NCBI GenBank assembly: GCA_964617665.1 | Contig: CAZUAH010000242.1 | Location: 1 to 20,168, forward strand | From: JADHUC01 sp964617665 | GTDB lineage: Bacteria > Planctomycetota > Planctomycetia > Pirellulales > Pirellulaceae | Direction of reading: 5' to 3' | DNA length: 20,168 bases | Shown here: positions 7,078-15,266 of the stretch, piece by piece | Position numbering within the stretch: the stretch's first letter is position 1 | Layout of the letters: the number at the start of each line of letters is the position of its first letter | The notes under the pieces: model-generated | What the model saw: the letters and a program-made list of their open reading frames with translations, nothing else | What the model was told of the DNA's origin: nothing | Databases searched by the model: none | Position numbers and translations under genes: made by a program

Positions 7078-8649
7078 ATGCTTAGACGTTTCAGAACAGT
7101 CATCGTTCTTTCGGCAATGTCGGCATTGACATGTATCTCGCTGGCCAACGCCACGTTGCGGGCCCAGACTGGCGTTGTGACTTCGGCCGGGCAGCGAGTC
7201 TACGAGCCAACTTGGGAGTCACTCGACACGCGTCTGACGCCCGATTGGTATCGCGACGCCAAGTTCGGCATCTTTATCCACTGGGGACTGTATTCTGTGC
7301 CGGCTTGGTCACCTCGCGGCACGTATGCGGAATGGTATTGGCACGCACTGGATGGCAAGAACCAGAAAGGCGAGAAGAAACAGATGCGGCATAAGGCCGT
7401 CAATGCCTTTCACAAACGCGTCTACGGTGAGGATTTTGAATACTCCGATTTTCGGCCACAGTTTACATGCGAGATGTTCGAGCCCGATCAGTGGGCCGCC
7501 ATCTTTAAACGCAGCGGAGCGAAGTACGTTGTCCTCACCTCCAAGCATCACGATGGATATTGCCTGTTTCCAAACAAGGAAGCCAACGAGAGTTTCGGCA
7601 TGGCGTGGAATAGTGTCGACTCCGGGCCCGGCCGCGACCTCGTGCGCGAACTGACCGACGCAGTTCGGGCCGACGGGCTCAAAATGGGCCTCTATTACTC
7701 GATCTGGGACTGGTTCAATCCGTATTGGCCGGAAGAGCAGCAGATGGCCAAGGAGTACGGCGCCGGGCTAAAGAAGTACGTTCGCGAGGTGATGTACCCG
7801 CAATTCAAGCAGATTGTGACCGACTATCAGCCCTCGCTGATTTTTGCCGACGGCGATTGGTGGATGGACGACGACAAGTGGGAGACGCGGCCGCTGCTCG
7901 CCTGGCTCTTCAACGACGCTCCGAACAAGGATGAAGTCGTCATCAACGACCGATGGGGCAAGGTCCGCGGTCAGCACGGCGGCTATTACACCACCGAATA
8001 CGGATCGGGATTCAAAGACCCAAGCGTTTTGTGGGAAGAGAACCGCGGCATTGGCAAGTCCTTCGGATACAATCGCGACGAGACACTGGACGACTACAAT
8101 TCGGCGAAGCTGTTGATCTTCATGCTCGTTGATATCGTCTCTCGCGGCGGTAATTTCCTGTTAGACGTGGGTCCCACCGCCGACGGTCGGATCCCTGTGA
8201 TCATGGAAGACCGCTTAGCGCAGATCGGCAAATGGTTGGACGTCAACGGCGAGGCAATCTTCGGCACACGGCGTTGGGTGACAGACGTCCAATGGAGCGA
8301 AGGCCCGCGGCCGGCGTTCACCAAGGAAGATCATCACTTTGGCGAACCGGTTTTCGAGATGACGCTCAATCCCAAACCAGGCAACGCTGTCAAAGAGCTG
8401 TACTTCACCTGCAAGGATGACGCGCTTTTCGCCCTGGTGCCGGACTGGCCCAAAACGGCGATGCTAACGGTGAAAAATGCTGTCGCGTCGCCAAACACTC
8501 AGGTTTCGCTACTCGGCTGCGAGAAGCGGGTGCCCTGGAAACAGGTCGGTGAAAACATCGAGATCGGTCTGCAAGACATTGGGATCCATGACTTGCCATG
8601 TGAGCACATTTACGCCTTCAAGATCACAGCCTGCCGAGCGTCAAAGTAA
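7078..8649 (+). CDS. GH29 alpha-L-fucosidase-family glycosidase, exported (copy 1)
   Basis: This 523-residue exo-glycosidase starts with a signal peptide of about 29 residues (charged MLRRFR, hydrophobic core, small residues before LRAQ). Family hallmarks are WYRDAKFGIFIHWG (57-70), the KHHDG histidines at 156-160, LKMGLYYS at about 201-208, and ADGDW at 257-261, in which D258 is the likely nucleophile that forms the covalent fucosyl intermediate. GH29 enzymes retain configuration and remove alpha-L-fucose; some marine members act on alpha-L-galactose instead, as in porphyran. The acid/base residue of GH29 varies and cannot be assigned safely. The start at 7078 is supported by AGGAGC (7066-7071) and the signal peptide, although the frame is open far upstream over the enolase-family gene. 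It is followed 32 bases later by a second, divergent GH29 gene. Confidence 0.92.
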   Translation: MLRRFRTVIVLSAMSALTCISLANATLRAQTGVVTSAGQRVYEPTWESLDTRLTPDWYRDAKFGIFIHWGLYSVPAWSPRGTYAEWYWHALDGKNQKGEKKQMRHKAVNAFHKRVYGEDFEYSDFRPQFTCEMFEPDQWAAIFKRSGAKYVVLTSKHHDGYCLFPNKEANESFGMAWNSVDSGPGRDLVRELTDAVRADGLKMGLYYSIWDWFNPYWPEEQQMAKEYGAGLKKYVREVMYPQFKQIVTDYQPSLIFADGDWWMDDDKWETRPLLAWLFNDAPNKDEVVINDRWGKVRGQHGGYYTTEYGSGFKDPSVLWEENRGIGKSFGYNRDETLDDYNSAKLLIFMLVDIVSRGGNFLLDVGPTADGRIPVIMEDRLAQIGKWLDVNGEAIFGTRRWVTDVQWSEGPRPAFTKEDHHFGEPVFEMTLNPKPGNAVKELYFTCKDDALFALVPDWPKTAMLTVKNAVASPNTQVSLLGCEKRVPWKQVGENIEIGLQDIGIHDLPCEHIYAFKITACRASK

Positions 8650-8681
8650 GAAAGTCATTGTTTAGACACGAGGAATCACCC

Positions 8682-10280
8682 ATGAAACTCCATTCGAACA
8701 GCTACTGTATGTCTTTGGCCATCTCCCTTGCCGGACTATCGCTGGTCGCCCACGCAGCCGAACCACGCGATGTGTCCGATCCTTATCAAGAAGCTATTCA
8801 GGCCAAAGTCGATTTGGCGGAGAAGACCGTCGCCGCGGGGCCGTACGAGGCGGACTTCGAGAATCAGCGAGCTCACAACGAAGCCCCCGAATGGTATCGC
8901 GACGCCAAGTTCGGCATCTATTTCCACTGGGGCGTATACAGCGTGCCGGAGTTTGGTCACGAGTGGTATCCCTGCAACATGCACCGCGTGTACGATAAGA
9001 AATGGGGTATCCACGACCATCACATGAAAACCTATGGCGGCCCGGTCAAGCATCCCTATGACAAGTTCGTTCCAGGCCTGACGGCGAAGGAGTTCAACGC
9101 CGACCAGTGGGTCGATCTGTTCGTTAAGGCTGGTGCGAAGTTCGCGGGCCCCGTGGCCGAGCATCACGACGGCTACTCGATGTGGGATAGCGACATGACG
9201 CCATGGAACGCCGCCGACACGGGGCCCAAACGCGACATCACGCGGGAGTTGGAGCGAGCCGTGCGCAAGCGAGGCTTGAAGTTCATCACGACGTTTCACC
9301 ACGCCCGCAACGGCTATCTTCCCGACGAACCGAAGAAGCTGGGGCGGCACTGGCATTACTCGGGCGCTCTGATCGACTACACGGAATCGCTCGAAGACCC
9401 CATGCGTGCTTTCCTTTACGGTTACATGCCTCGCGAGCGGTTCGAGCAGTTGTGGCTGGCCAAATTGGTTGAAGTAATTGACGCCTATCAACCGGACCTG
9501 ATCTGGTTCGACTCGTGGCTGGACCGCATTTCGGAGGGGCGGCGGGCGGAGTTCATCGCGTACTATCTGAATCGCGCGAAACAGTGGGATCGCGACGTAG
9601 TGATCACGTTCAAGCAGGACGATTTGCCCTCAGACGTCGGCCTGGAGGATTTTGAGCGCGGCCGGCTGAATGAACTGAGCGAACACTGCTGGTTGACCGA
9701 CGATACGATTACCGCCGACCGCAGTTGGTGTTATGTGAAAGATGTGCCGCTGAAGACGACCGGCTACCTGGTCCACGTCCTGGCCGACATCGTCAGCAAA
9801 AACGGCTGCCTGCTGTTGAACATCGCGCCCAAGGCGGACGGCACGATTCCGGAGGATCAGCGGCAGGTGCTGCTGGGGTTAGGCAAGTGGTTGGAAGTCA
9901 ACGGCGAAGCGATCTACGCAACGCGTCCTTGGCGCACCTTTGGCGAAGGTCCCACTCGCTTGGAGAAAAGCGGCGGGTTTGTCGAGGAAGTCGAGTACAC
10001 CGCTCAGGACATGCGTTTCACGGAATCCAAAGACGGCAAGACCATTTACGTAATTTCGCTGGGGCGTCCTGCCGGCGCGGAAGTTGCCGTCAAGGCAATG
10101 GCAACGGGCAGTGAGTATCTGAGCAGTGAGATCGCCGCGGTCGAGATGCTTGGCAGTCGCCAGAAAACCGACTGGTCACGCGATGCCGACGGCCTGCATT
10201 TGAGCTTTCCTGCCGACGCCCAGAGCGATCACGCCTTTGTGTGGAGGCTGACACTGGAGAAAGTTACGGCTGCACCGTGA
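8682..10280 (+). CDS. GH29 alpha-L-fucosidase-family glycosidase, exported (copy 2)
   Basis: This 532-residue protein has a signal peptide ending around AHAAE (residues 1-27). It shares the family framework with the preceding gene: WYRDAKFGIYFHWGVYSVP (71-89), EHHDGY (160-165), and WFDSW with likely nucleophile D277. It differs from copy 1 through the segment around residues 91-135 (rich in Trp/His/Tyr) and around the active-site loop at 205-250, so the two probably remove the same sugar from different linkages, or different sugars (fucose against L-galactose). Both end in a related beta domain with the VNGEAI motif. GAGGA (8670-8674) sets the start at 8682, not the upstream in-frame codon at 8658. 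It belongs to the same operon as copy 1; a hairpin element follows the stop. Confidence 0.92.
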   Translation: MKLHSNSYCMSLAISLAGLSLVAHAAEPRDVSDPYQEAIQAKVDLAEKTVAAGPYEADFENQRAHNEAPEWYRDAKFGIYFHWGVYSVPEFGHEWYPCNMHRVYDKKWGIHDHHMKTYGGPVKHPYDKFVPGLTAKEFNADQWVDLFVKAGAKFAGPVAEHHDGYSMWDSDMTPWNAADTGPKRDITRELERAVRKRGLKFITTFHHARNGYLPDEPKKLGRHWHYSGALIDYTESLEDPMRAFLYGYMPRERFEQLWLAKLVEVIDAYQPDLIWFDSWLDRISEGRRAEFIAYYLNRAKQWDRDVVITFKQDDLPSDVGLEDFERGRLNELSEHCWLTDDTITADRSWCYVKDVPLKTTGYLVHVLADIVSKNGCLLLNIAPKADGTIPEDQRQVLLGLGKWLEVNGEAIYATRPWRTFGEGPTRLEKSGGFVEEVEYTAQDMRFTESKDGKTIYVISLGRPAGAEVAVKAMATGSEYLSSEIAAVEMLGSRQKTDWSRDADGLHLSFPADAQSDHAFVWRLTLEKVTAAP

Positions 10281-10302
10281 ACGCAGATGATTGAAGGGCC
10301 CG

Positions 10303-10385
10303 GGAATTGGGAGGGCGAAACTCCTGCTGAGCCTGAGTTCTGGCACAAATACGCGGCTCGGCTGGAGCCTCGCCCTCCCGATTCC
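10303..10385. repeat. Long imperfect hairpin element (REGEAPAEP-type planctomycete repeat)
   Basis: Two 31-base arms (10303-10333 and 10355-10385) are inverted complements with five mismatches, separated by a 21-base loop. The central part of each arm is a GGAGGGCGA block followed by a CTCC..GC.GAGCC block. Read on the minus strand it encodes REGEAPAEP, a peptide I recognise as recurrent in over-predicted ORFs of Rhodopirellula-like genomes, which marks it as a dispersed REP/MITE-like element. It starts 22 bases after the GH29 stop and ends only about 20 bases before the remnant gene at 10406-10534. It may also act as a bidirectional terminator or mRNA 3' stabiliser. Confidence 0.75.
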
Positions 10386-10405
10386 TCAAATGACTGAATA
10401 GGAAC

Positions 10406-10534
10406 AACAACCGTGACAACAATCGTACCCGCCTAGTCAAAATGGACTTTGAGAAAGCGAAGACAACAGCCGTCCGCATCCGCCTCAAAGAAACGCATGG
10501 ACATCCCACGGCCAAATTGTTTGAAGTCCGGTGC
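10406..10534 (+). pseudogene. Gene fossil: C-terminal tail of a second FAD-oxidoreductase/discoidin-domain protein
   Basis: Translated in the frame of 10442, this stretch reads RLVKMDF, then KTTAVRI, KETHG and AKLFEVRC. It aligns without gaps to the last residues of the FAD oxidoreductase encoded at 17121-17225 (RLIKFNF, KATGVRI, KETYG, AKLFEVRC): 21 of 35 residues are identical by hand count over 10430-10534. A weaker Asn/Arg-rich match extends upstream to about 10406. The rest of the parent gene is absent: a stop codon at 10391-10393 and the hairpin element lie immediately upstream. The original stop is also lost, so the frame now runs into the GH127 signal peptide. It is best read as the decayed end of a duplicated or replaced gene. 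A functional short peptide is possible but unlikely. Confidence 0.7.
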
Positions 10535-10576
10535 CTGAGAATTCGTGAATTTGTTCCAGACGAAATGGAGAAACTG

Positions 10577-12595
10577 ATGAGAGGACTGACAATCGTCGTC
10601 TGTAGCCTTTGCATGATTGGCATCTCCTATGCTCAGGAGCGGGGAACCGTCAACAATTCACAGAGTCCGCATGTCAAACTGAAGAGCATCAACATCGGCG
10701 ATTGCCAGTGGATGTCGGGTTTCTGGGCCGACAAGTTCAAGCTGTGCGAAGAGGTGATGGTGCCGCACATGGGAGAGATCCTGAAGGGAGACGTAGGGCA
10801 CGCCTACAACAACTTCAAGATTGCAGCCGGCCTGAAAGAAGGCAAACACCAGGGCATGCGTTGGCATGACGGCGATTTCTATAAGTGGATGGAATCCGCC
10901 ATGTATGTGTATGCCATCAGCAAGAATCCTGAAATTCTCAAAGAGCTGGATGAAATCATCGAAGTGATCGGCAAGGCGCAGGAAGACGACGGCTACTTGT
11001 CGACCCAAATCACCCTGACAGACGCCGAACGCTGGTCGAACAGGCAATACCATGAGCTGTACAACAGCGGGCATTTGCTGACCAGTGCCTGCATTCACCA
11101 CCGCGTGACCGGGCAAAGGAACTTCCTGGAAATCGCCATCAAGCACGCGAACTATCTCTACCGGACGTTCAAGACACAACCGAAAGAGCTGGCGCGTTTC
11201 GGCTTCAATCAGACGCAGGTCATGGGCTTGGTCGAACTGTACCGTACGACCCGCAACAAGGAGTATCTCCACCTGGCCGAGATCTTCATCAATATGCGAG
11301 GCCGTTCGAGGGTGGTACCGGAGGATTCAACCGTTTATTACAAGATGGTTGGCGACATGGTCCAGGAGAGGAAGCCGTTACGCAAGGAGACGGAGGCCGT
11401 GGGGCATGCCGTGCTGGCGCTGTATTTCTATGCGGGGGCTGCCGATGTCTACGCCGAAACCGGCGAGAAGGCATTGGTCGATGCGCTCGATCGACTCTGG
11501 GACAATGTGGTTCACAAAAAGATGTATGTCACCGGCGCCTGCGGGCAGGCTCACCATGGGGCATCCAGCCGCGTTGACTTTGTTCATGAGGCGTTCATCC
11601 ACGAATACATGATGCCCAATCTGACTGCGTACAACGAAACCTGCGCCAACATCTGCAACGCCATGTTCAGCTATCGGATGTTGGGGATCCACGGGAAATC
11701 AAAGTATGCCGACATCATCGAGCTGGTTCTATATAACAGTGGGCTTTCAGGAATCAGCACAGATGGCAGGCTCTATCTCTACTCCAATCCCCTGCGAGTG
11801 GTCCACGGCGCTCGCGATTACTCAGAACTTGTGACGGAGACGCCGGATCGCAAGCCGTATCTCAACTGCTTCTGCTGCCCACCGAACCTCGTTCGCACAG
11901 TCGCCAAGGTATCCGGCTGGGCCTACAGCCTGTCAGAAAATGGCGTCGCGGTGAATCTGTACGGCGGCAACACGCTGGCAACGAAGCTACAGGACGGCTC
12001 CAAACTCAAGCTGAAACAGGAGACGCAGTATCCATGGGATGGTACGGTGAGAATCACCACGGAATCCTGCAAGAACACACCGTTTGAATTGCTGTTGCGC
12101 ATCCCGGATTGGGCAGAAGGCACAAAGATCCTGTTGAACGGAGAGGATGCGTGTGTTGAAGCCGAGCCCGGAACCTACGCCCGGATCGAGCGTCCGTGGA
12201 AAGCGGGCGATGTTGTCGCGTTGAATATGCCAATGGACATCAAATTGATCGAAGGTCATCCCCGCATCGAAGAAGTGCGCAACCAGGTCGCGATCAAACG
12301 AGGCCCTGTCGTTTATTGCGTTGAATCGCCTGATCTGCCTGAGGGTACCGGAATCCTGGATGTGTACCTTCCTCAGAACCCTGGCTTGATCGCAGAATAT
12401 CGCCGGAACTTCTTGGGCGGAATGACAACAATCAGCGGCAACGTGCGACTGCGTTCCGACAAGAAAGATGGCATGTACCGCACGCTGACCAAACCAATCT
12501 GGAAAACCGTCAAGACCACGTTCGTGCCCTACTATGCTTGGAGCAATCGCAGGCAGAGCGAGATGACCGTTTGGCTGCCGATTGTTTGGGAGTAG
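10577..12595 (+). CDS. GH127-family glycosidase (DUF1680), exported
   Basis: This 672-residue protein begins with a signal peptide (MRGLTIVVCSLCMIGISYAQ). The catalytic (alpha/alpha)6 barrel of GH127 spans roughly residues 40-440, followed by beta-sandwich domains. The zinc/catalytic set of the family is intact: E354 and C356 in YNETC, and C433/C434 in FCCPPN, where by analogy to bifidobacterial HypBA1 the first cysteine of the CC pair is the nucleophile. Characterised relatives include beta-L-arabinofuranosidases, the aceric-acid hydrolase of RG-II breakdown, and marine 3,6-anhydro-D-galactosidases acting on carrageenan oligosaccharides. The last fits the GH82/GH117-like neighbours. The start at 10577 is fixed by GGAG (10567-10570) and the signal peptide. 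The open frame to 10442 covers only the fossil, and an automated caller would wrongly add 45 residues. Confidence 0.9.
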   Translation: MRGLTIVVCSLCMIGISYAQERGTVNNSQSPHVKLKSINIGDCQWMSGFWADKFKLCEEVMVPHMGEILKGDVGHAYNNFKIAAGLKEGKHQGMRWHDGDFYKWMESAMYVYAISKNPEILKELDEIIEVIGKAQEDDGYLSTQITLTDAERWSNRQYHELYNSGHLLTSACIHHRVTGQRNFLEIAIKHANYLYRTFKTQPKELARFGFNQTQVMGLVELYRTTRNKEYLHLAEIFINMRGRSRVVPEDSTVYYKMVGDMVQERKPLRKETEAVGHAVLALYFYAGAADVYAETGEKALVDALDRLWDNVVHKKMYVTGACGQAHHGASSRVDFVHEAFIHEYMMPNLTAYNETCANICNAMFSYRMLGIHGKSKYADIIELVLYNSGLSGISTDGRLYLYSNPLRVVHGARDYSELVTETPDRKPYLNCFCCPPNLVRTVAKVSGWAYSLSENGVAVNLYGGNTLATKLQDGSKLKLKQETQYPWDGTVRITTESCKNTPFELLLRIPDWAEGTKILLNGEDACVEAEPGTYARIERPWKAGDVVALNMPMDIKLIEGHPRIEEVRNQVAIKRGPVVYCVESPDLPEGTGILDVYLPQNPGLIAEYRRNFLGGMTTISGNVRLRSDKKDGMYRTLTKPIWKTVKTTFVPYYAWSNRRQSEMTVWLPIVWE

Positions 12596-12660
12596 AAGAG
12601 CATGACAATACGAAATGTCTCGATAATGGGTCCGAAGGAGCACCGAACGGGAGTAGTGAT

Positions 12661-15189
12661 ATGAGTCGAAGTACTTGGTGGTCCCTTGCTATCGTCTGCT
12701 GCGCCTTTTCGACTCCCGGTTGGGCTCAGCCCGGCGCTGGGGATCAGGTAAAGAGCGAAGGGCAACTCGTTCAGGATTTGAGCGGCTATCGTTGGAAACT
12801 TAAACGGATGCGCCCTGGCCAGGGTGTGAAAGAGGGATTGCATACGTTGCCGCCTGGCGATATCGAGACTCACGTGTGGATTCCGGCGCACGTGCCTGGA
12901 GACGTGTACACGGACCTCTGGAAGGCAGGGGCCATTGATGATCCCTATTGGGGCCGCAACAGCATGAAGGCCCAATGGGTGATGCTCGACGAGTGGTGGT
13001 ATTCGCTGCAGTTCAATGTGAGCGAAAACTTGGCGGGCAAAGTCGTACGCTTGGAATTCGATGGCGTCGACTACAGTTGCGAAGTGTGGCTGAACGGCCA
13101 TTATCTGGGACGCCATCAAGGCATGTTTTCGCCGTTTTCTTTTGATGTTACCGGAAGAGTATTTTCCGATAAGAACTGGCACAAGGGGCGCAACCTGCTG
13201 ATGGTCAAGTTGGACCCGCCGCCTCAAGTCAACCACAAGGTGGCTGGGCTGAAAACGCCATGGTTCGGCGATTACTGGCGAGATTTGGTGCCATTCGGAA
13301 TTTGGCGTCCTGTGCGACTGGTGGCGTCCGGGCCAGTCCGTGTCGATGATCTCTACGTCAAATCGGATCTGAATGAAGACGGATCTGCCGCGGTCCACGT
13401 GGAAGTCACGTTGGAGAACCACAACGCTAGCGAAAGAGAGGTCCTCGTGCCCGTCGCCGTGCAGGGCAAGAACTTCTCTGGCCCTAAACACATCGGGGAC
13501 ATCCGAACAAGCATTAAGCCTGGCAAGCGAGTCCTGAAAACCACGATCAAAGTCGATCGACCGCGACTATGGTGGCCCTGGGATTTGGGAACACCGCATC
13601 TGTACGCAGCGAAGGTTCGAGTCGAAGAACGTGGCCGGGTCCATGATCGGTCTGAAGCTACATTCGGCATCCGCAAGATCGAGATGACCTGGAATCCCGG
13701 ATTCACAAAAGATGAGGTGAGTTTTCCAAGGACGGTGAAGCTCAACGGTAAGACACACTTCATTCGCTCGGCCTGTTGGGGCGGCCCTCCCGATATCTTC
13801 GTCGGACGTACCTCGCCCAAGGAATACAAGAAGCTGATCGACATGGCCAAGGCGGCCAACATGAACAACATTCGTATCTTCGGCTGGCACCCGCCGGAGA
13901 TTCCGGAGTTCTACGAGTACTGCAACGAAGCGGGGCTAACAGTTTGGCAAGATGTCATTCCGTTAGGGACGGCCAATATCTCGCAAGACCCGGCCTTTGT
14001 GGAACGCATCTATCAAGAAGCCGAGGCGGCCATCAAAGAACGCCGCAACCATCCCTGCTTGATCCTGATCGAAGGCGGCGAAGAGGCCTTTTTGCGTGCA
14101 GCGGATGCGAAGTTCACTAAACGCTTTCTGGAAGAGCTGGGGCGCCGAGTGCGCCGACATGCGGATCTACCCTACGTTCCAGATTCTCCACTAACCTGTC
14201 AGATCGCTCAAAGCGTCGGCTACAAGCCCAAGGAGGCGGTCCATGCCCTGGCCTATTTCTACTCCATGGGAAAGTGGCTGATGGAAGATTGGTACACTCC
14301 CTTGGACTTTCCCATCGTCCCGGAACTGGCCATCACCTCGGTGCCGTCAGTCGAGAGCCTCAAGAAGTTCATTCCGGAGGACGAACTCTGGCCGCCGGGG
14401 CCGAGTTGGGGCCATCATTGGGCCGATCTGCAAAGATTGCGCATGCAGAACTTCGATACCTTTGGCGATGAGCGGATCGGTTCCTTGGAAGAGTTCGTCA
14501 ATGCCACTCAGGATGCCCAGGGGACGATCTTCCAACTGTCGGTCGAGCATTTCCGTCGAGCCAAACCGCGGACCAGCGGCATTGCCCTGTGTCATTACAT
14601 CACCTACTGGCCCGATATGAAGTGGGGCATTGTGGACAACTACCAGGTGCCGAAACGCTCCTACGACTACGTTCAGCGAGCCTATCAGCCGTTGCTGGTG
14701 AGCCTACGGTTCGACCGTCGTCGTTGGAAGGACGATGAAACATTCAAGGGCCAACTCTGGATCATTAACGATACGTATCGGGCTTACCAGAACTGCCGGA
14801 TCGCGCTGACGGTCTGCGATGAACGAGGGAAGGACTTGAACAAACAGGGCATTGAAGTAGCGACGATTGCCCCCGACAGTTCGGCGTCGATTGGCGATGT
14901 CGCTTGGCCCATCGCCGGACAAGCGGACAAGCATTTCACGATCTTTCTGTCTCTGACGGATGCCCAAGGCAAGGAGATTTCGTCGAACGAATACATGCTA
15001 TTGATCGGGGATCAGGAAGCCGCGCGCGAGAAGATGCGTGAATTCGGAGCGGTCCTATCCAAAACCAGCAACGAATTCACCTGCGGCAACTACTACCGTT
15101 TCTTTCCCGACATGATCAAACAGAAAGACCAGGACTGGCAAGGCCAAACGCAAACTCCCCGCGCCGCCGGATTCGGCAATGGCAAGTGA
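12661..15189 (+). CDS. GH2-family glycosidase (beta-mannosidase/beta-galactosidase-like), exported
   Basis: This 842-residue protein has a signal peptide ending near GWAQ (residue 23). The sugar-binding jelly roll (about 40-225) contains WWYSLQF and FDGVDYSCEVWLNG. An immunoglobulin-like domain follows (about 226-340), then the TIM barrel from about 358 to 670 and C-terminal beta domains. The likely acid/base is E475 in IEGGEEA, at the place of the CGNNE motif of GH2 mannosidases; the residue before it, normally Asn, is Glu (E474). The likely nucleophile is E555 in VPELAITSVPS, the equivalent of the family SEFG.QS.P segment. Both catalytic glutamates are kept, so it should be active, but the pocket is atypical and the sugar (galactose, mannose, glucuronate) cannot be named. 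GGGAG (12649-12653) supports ATG 12661 over the upstream frame that overlaps GH127. Confidence 0.85.
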   Translation: MSRSTWWSLAIVCCAFSTPGWAQPGAGDQVKSEGQLVQDLSGYRWKLKRMRPGQGVKEGLHTLPPGDIETHVWIPAHVPGDVYTDLWKAGAIDDPYWGRNSMKAQWVMLDEWWYSLQFNVSENLAGKVVRLEFDGVDYSCEVWLNGHYLGRHQGMFSPFSFDVTGRVFSDKNWHKGRNLLMVKLDPPPQVNHKVAGLKTPWFGDYWRDLVPFGIWRPVRLVASGPVRVDDLYVKSDLNEDGSAAVHVEVTLENHNASEREVLVPVAVQGKNFSGPKHIGDIRTSIKPGKRVLKTTIKVDRPRLWWPWDLGTPHLYAAKVRVEERGRVHDRSEATFGIRKIEMTWNPGFTKDEVSFPRTVKLNGKTHFIRSACWGGPPDIFVGRTSPKEYKKLIDMAKAANMNNIRIFGWHPPEIPEFYEYCNEAGLTVWQDVIPLGTANISQDPAFVERIYQEAEAAIKERRNHPCLILIEGGEEAFLRAADAKFTKRFLEELGRRVRRHADLPYVPDSPLTCQIAQSVGYKPKEAVHALAYFYSMGKWLMEDWYTPLDFPIVPELAITSVPSVESLKKFIPEDELWPPGPSWGHHWADLQRLRMQNFDTFGDERIGSLEEFVNATQDAQGTIFQLSVEHFRRAKPRTSGIALCHYITYWPDMKWGIVDNYQVPKRSYDYVQRAYQPLLVSLRFDRRRWKDDETFKGQLWIINDTYRAYQNCRIALTVCDERGKDLNKQGIEVATIAPDSSASIGDVAWPIAGQADKHFTIFLSLTDAQGKEISSNEYMLLIGDQEAAREKMREFGAVLSKTSNEFTCGNYYRFFPDMIKQKDQDWQGQTQTPRAAGFGNGK

Positions 15190-15266
15190 TTCGGGAAAAC
15201 GCCTTCCGGCAACTTCGTCTGGGACGCAAGATCAACTCGCCACTGAGGAAACGAAGAAGGCTGACT

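Noticed and set aside
10303..10385. Inverted repeat considered as the ends of an insertion sequence
   Set aside because: The arms enclose only 21 bases and no transposase; it fits a REP/MITE-like hairpin element better than an IS.
10442..10576. A 45-residue N-terminal extension of the GH127 protein
   Set aside because: It matches the tail of another protein family (the FAD oxidoreductase) and would bury the signal peptide; ATG 10577 has its own ribosome site.
12532..13491. A 319-residue minus-strand open frame opposite the GH2 gene
   Set aside because: It spans the end of GH127 and the start of GH2 with no recognisable features; antisense shadow.
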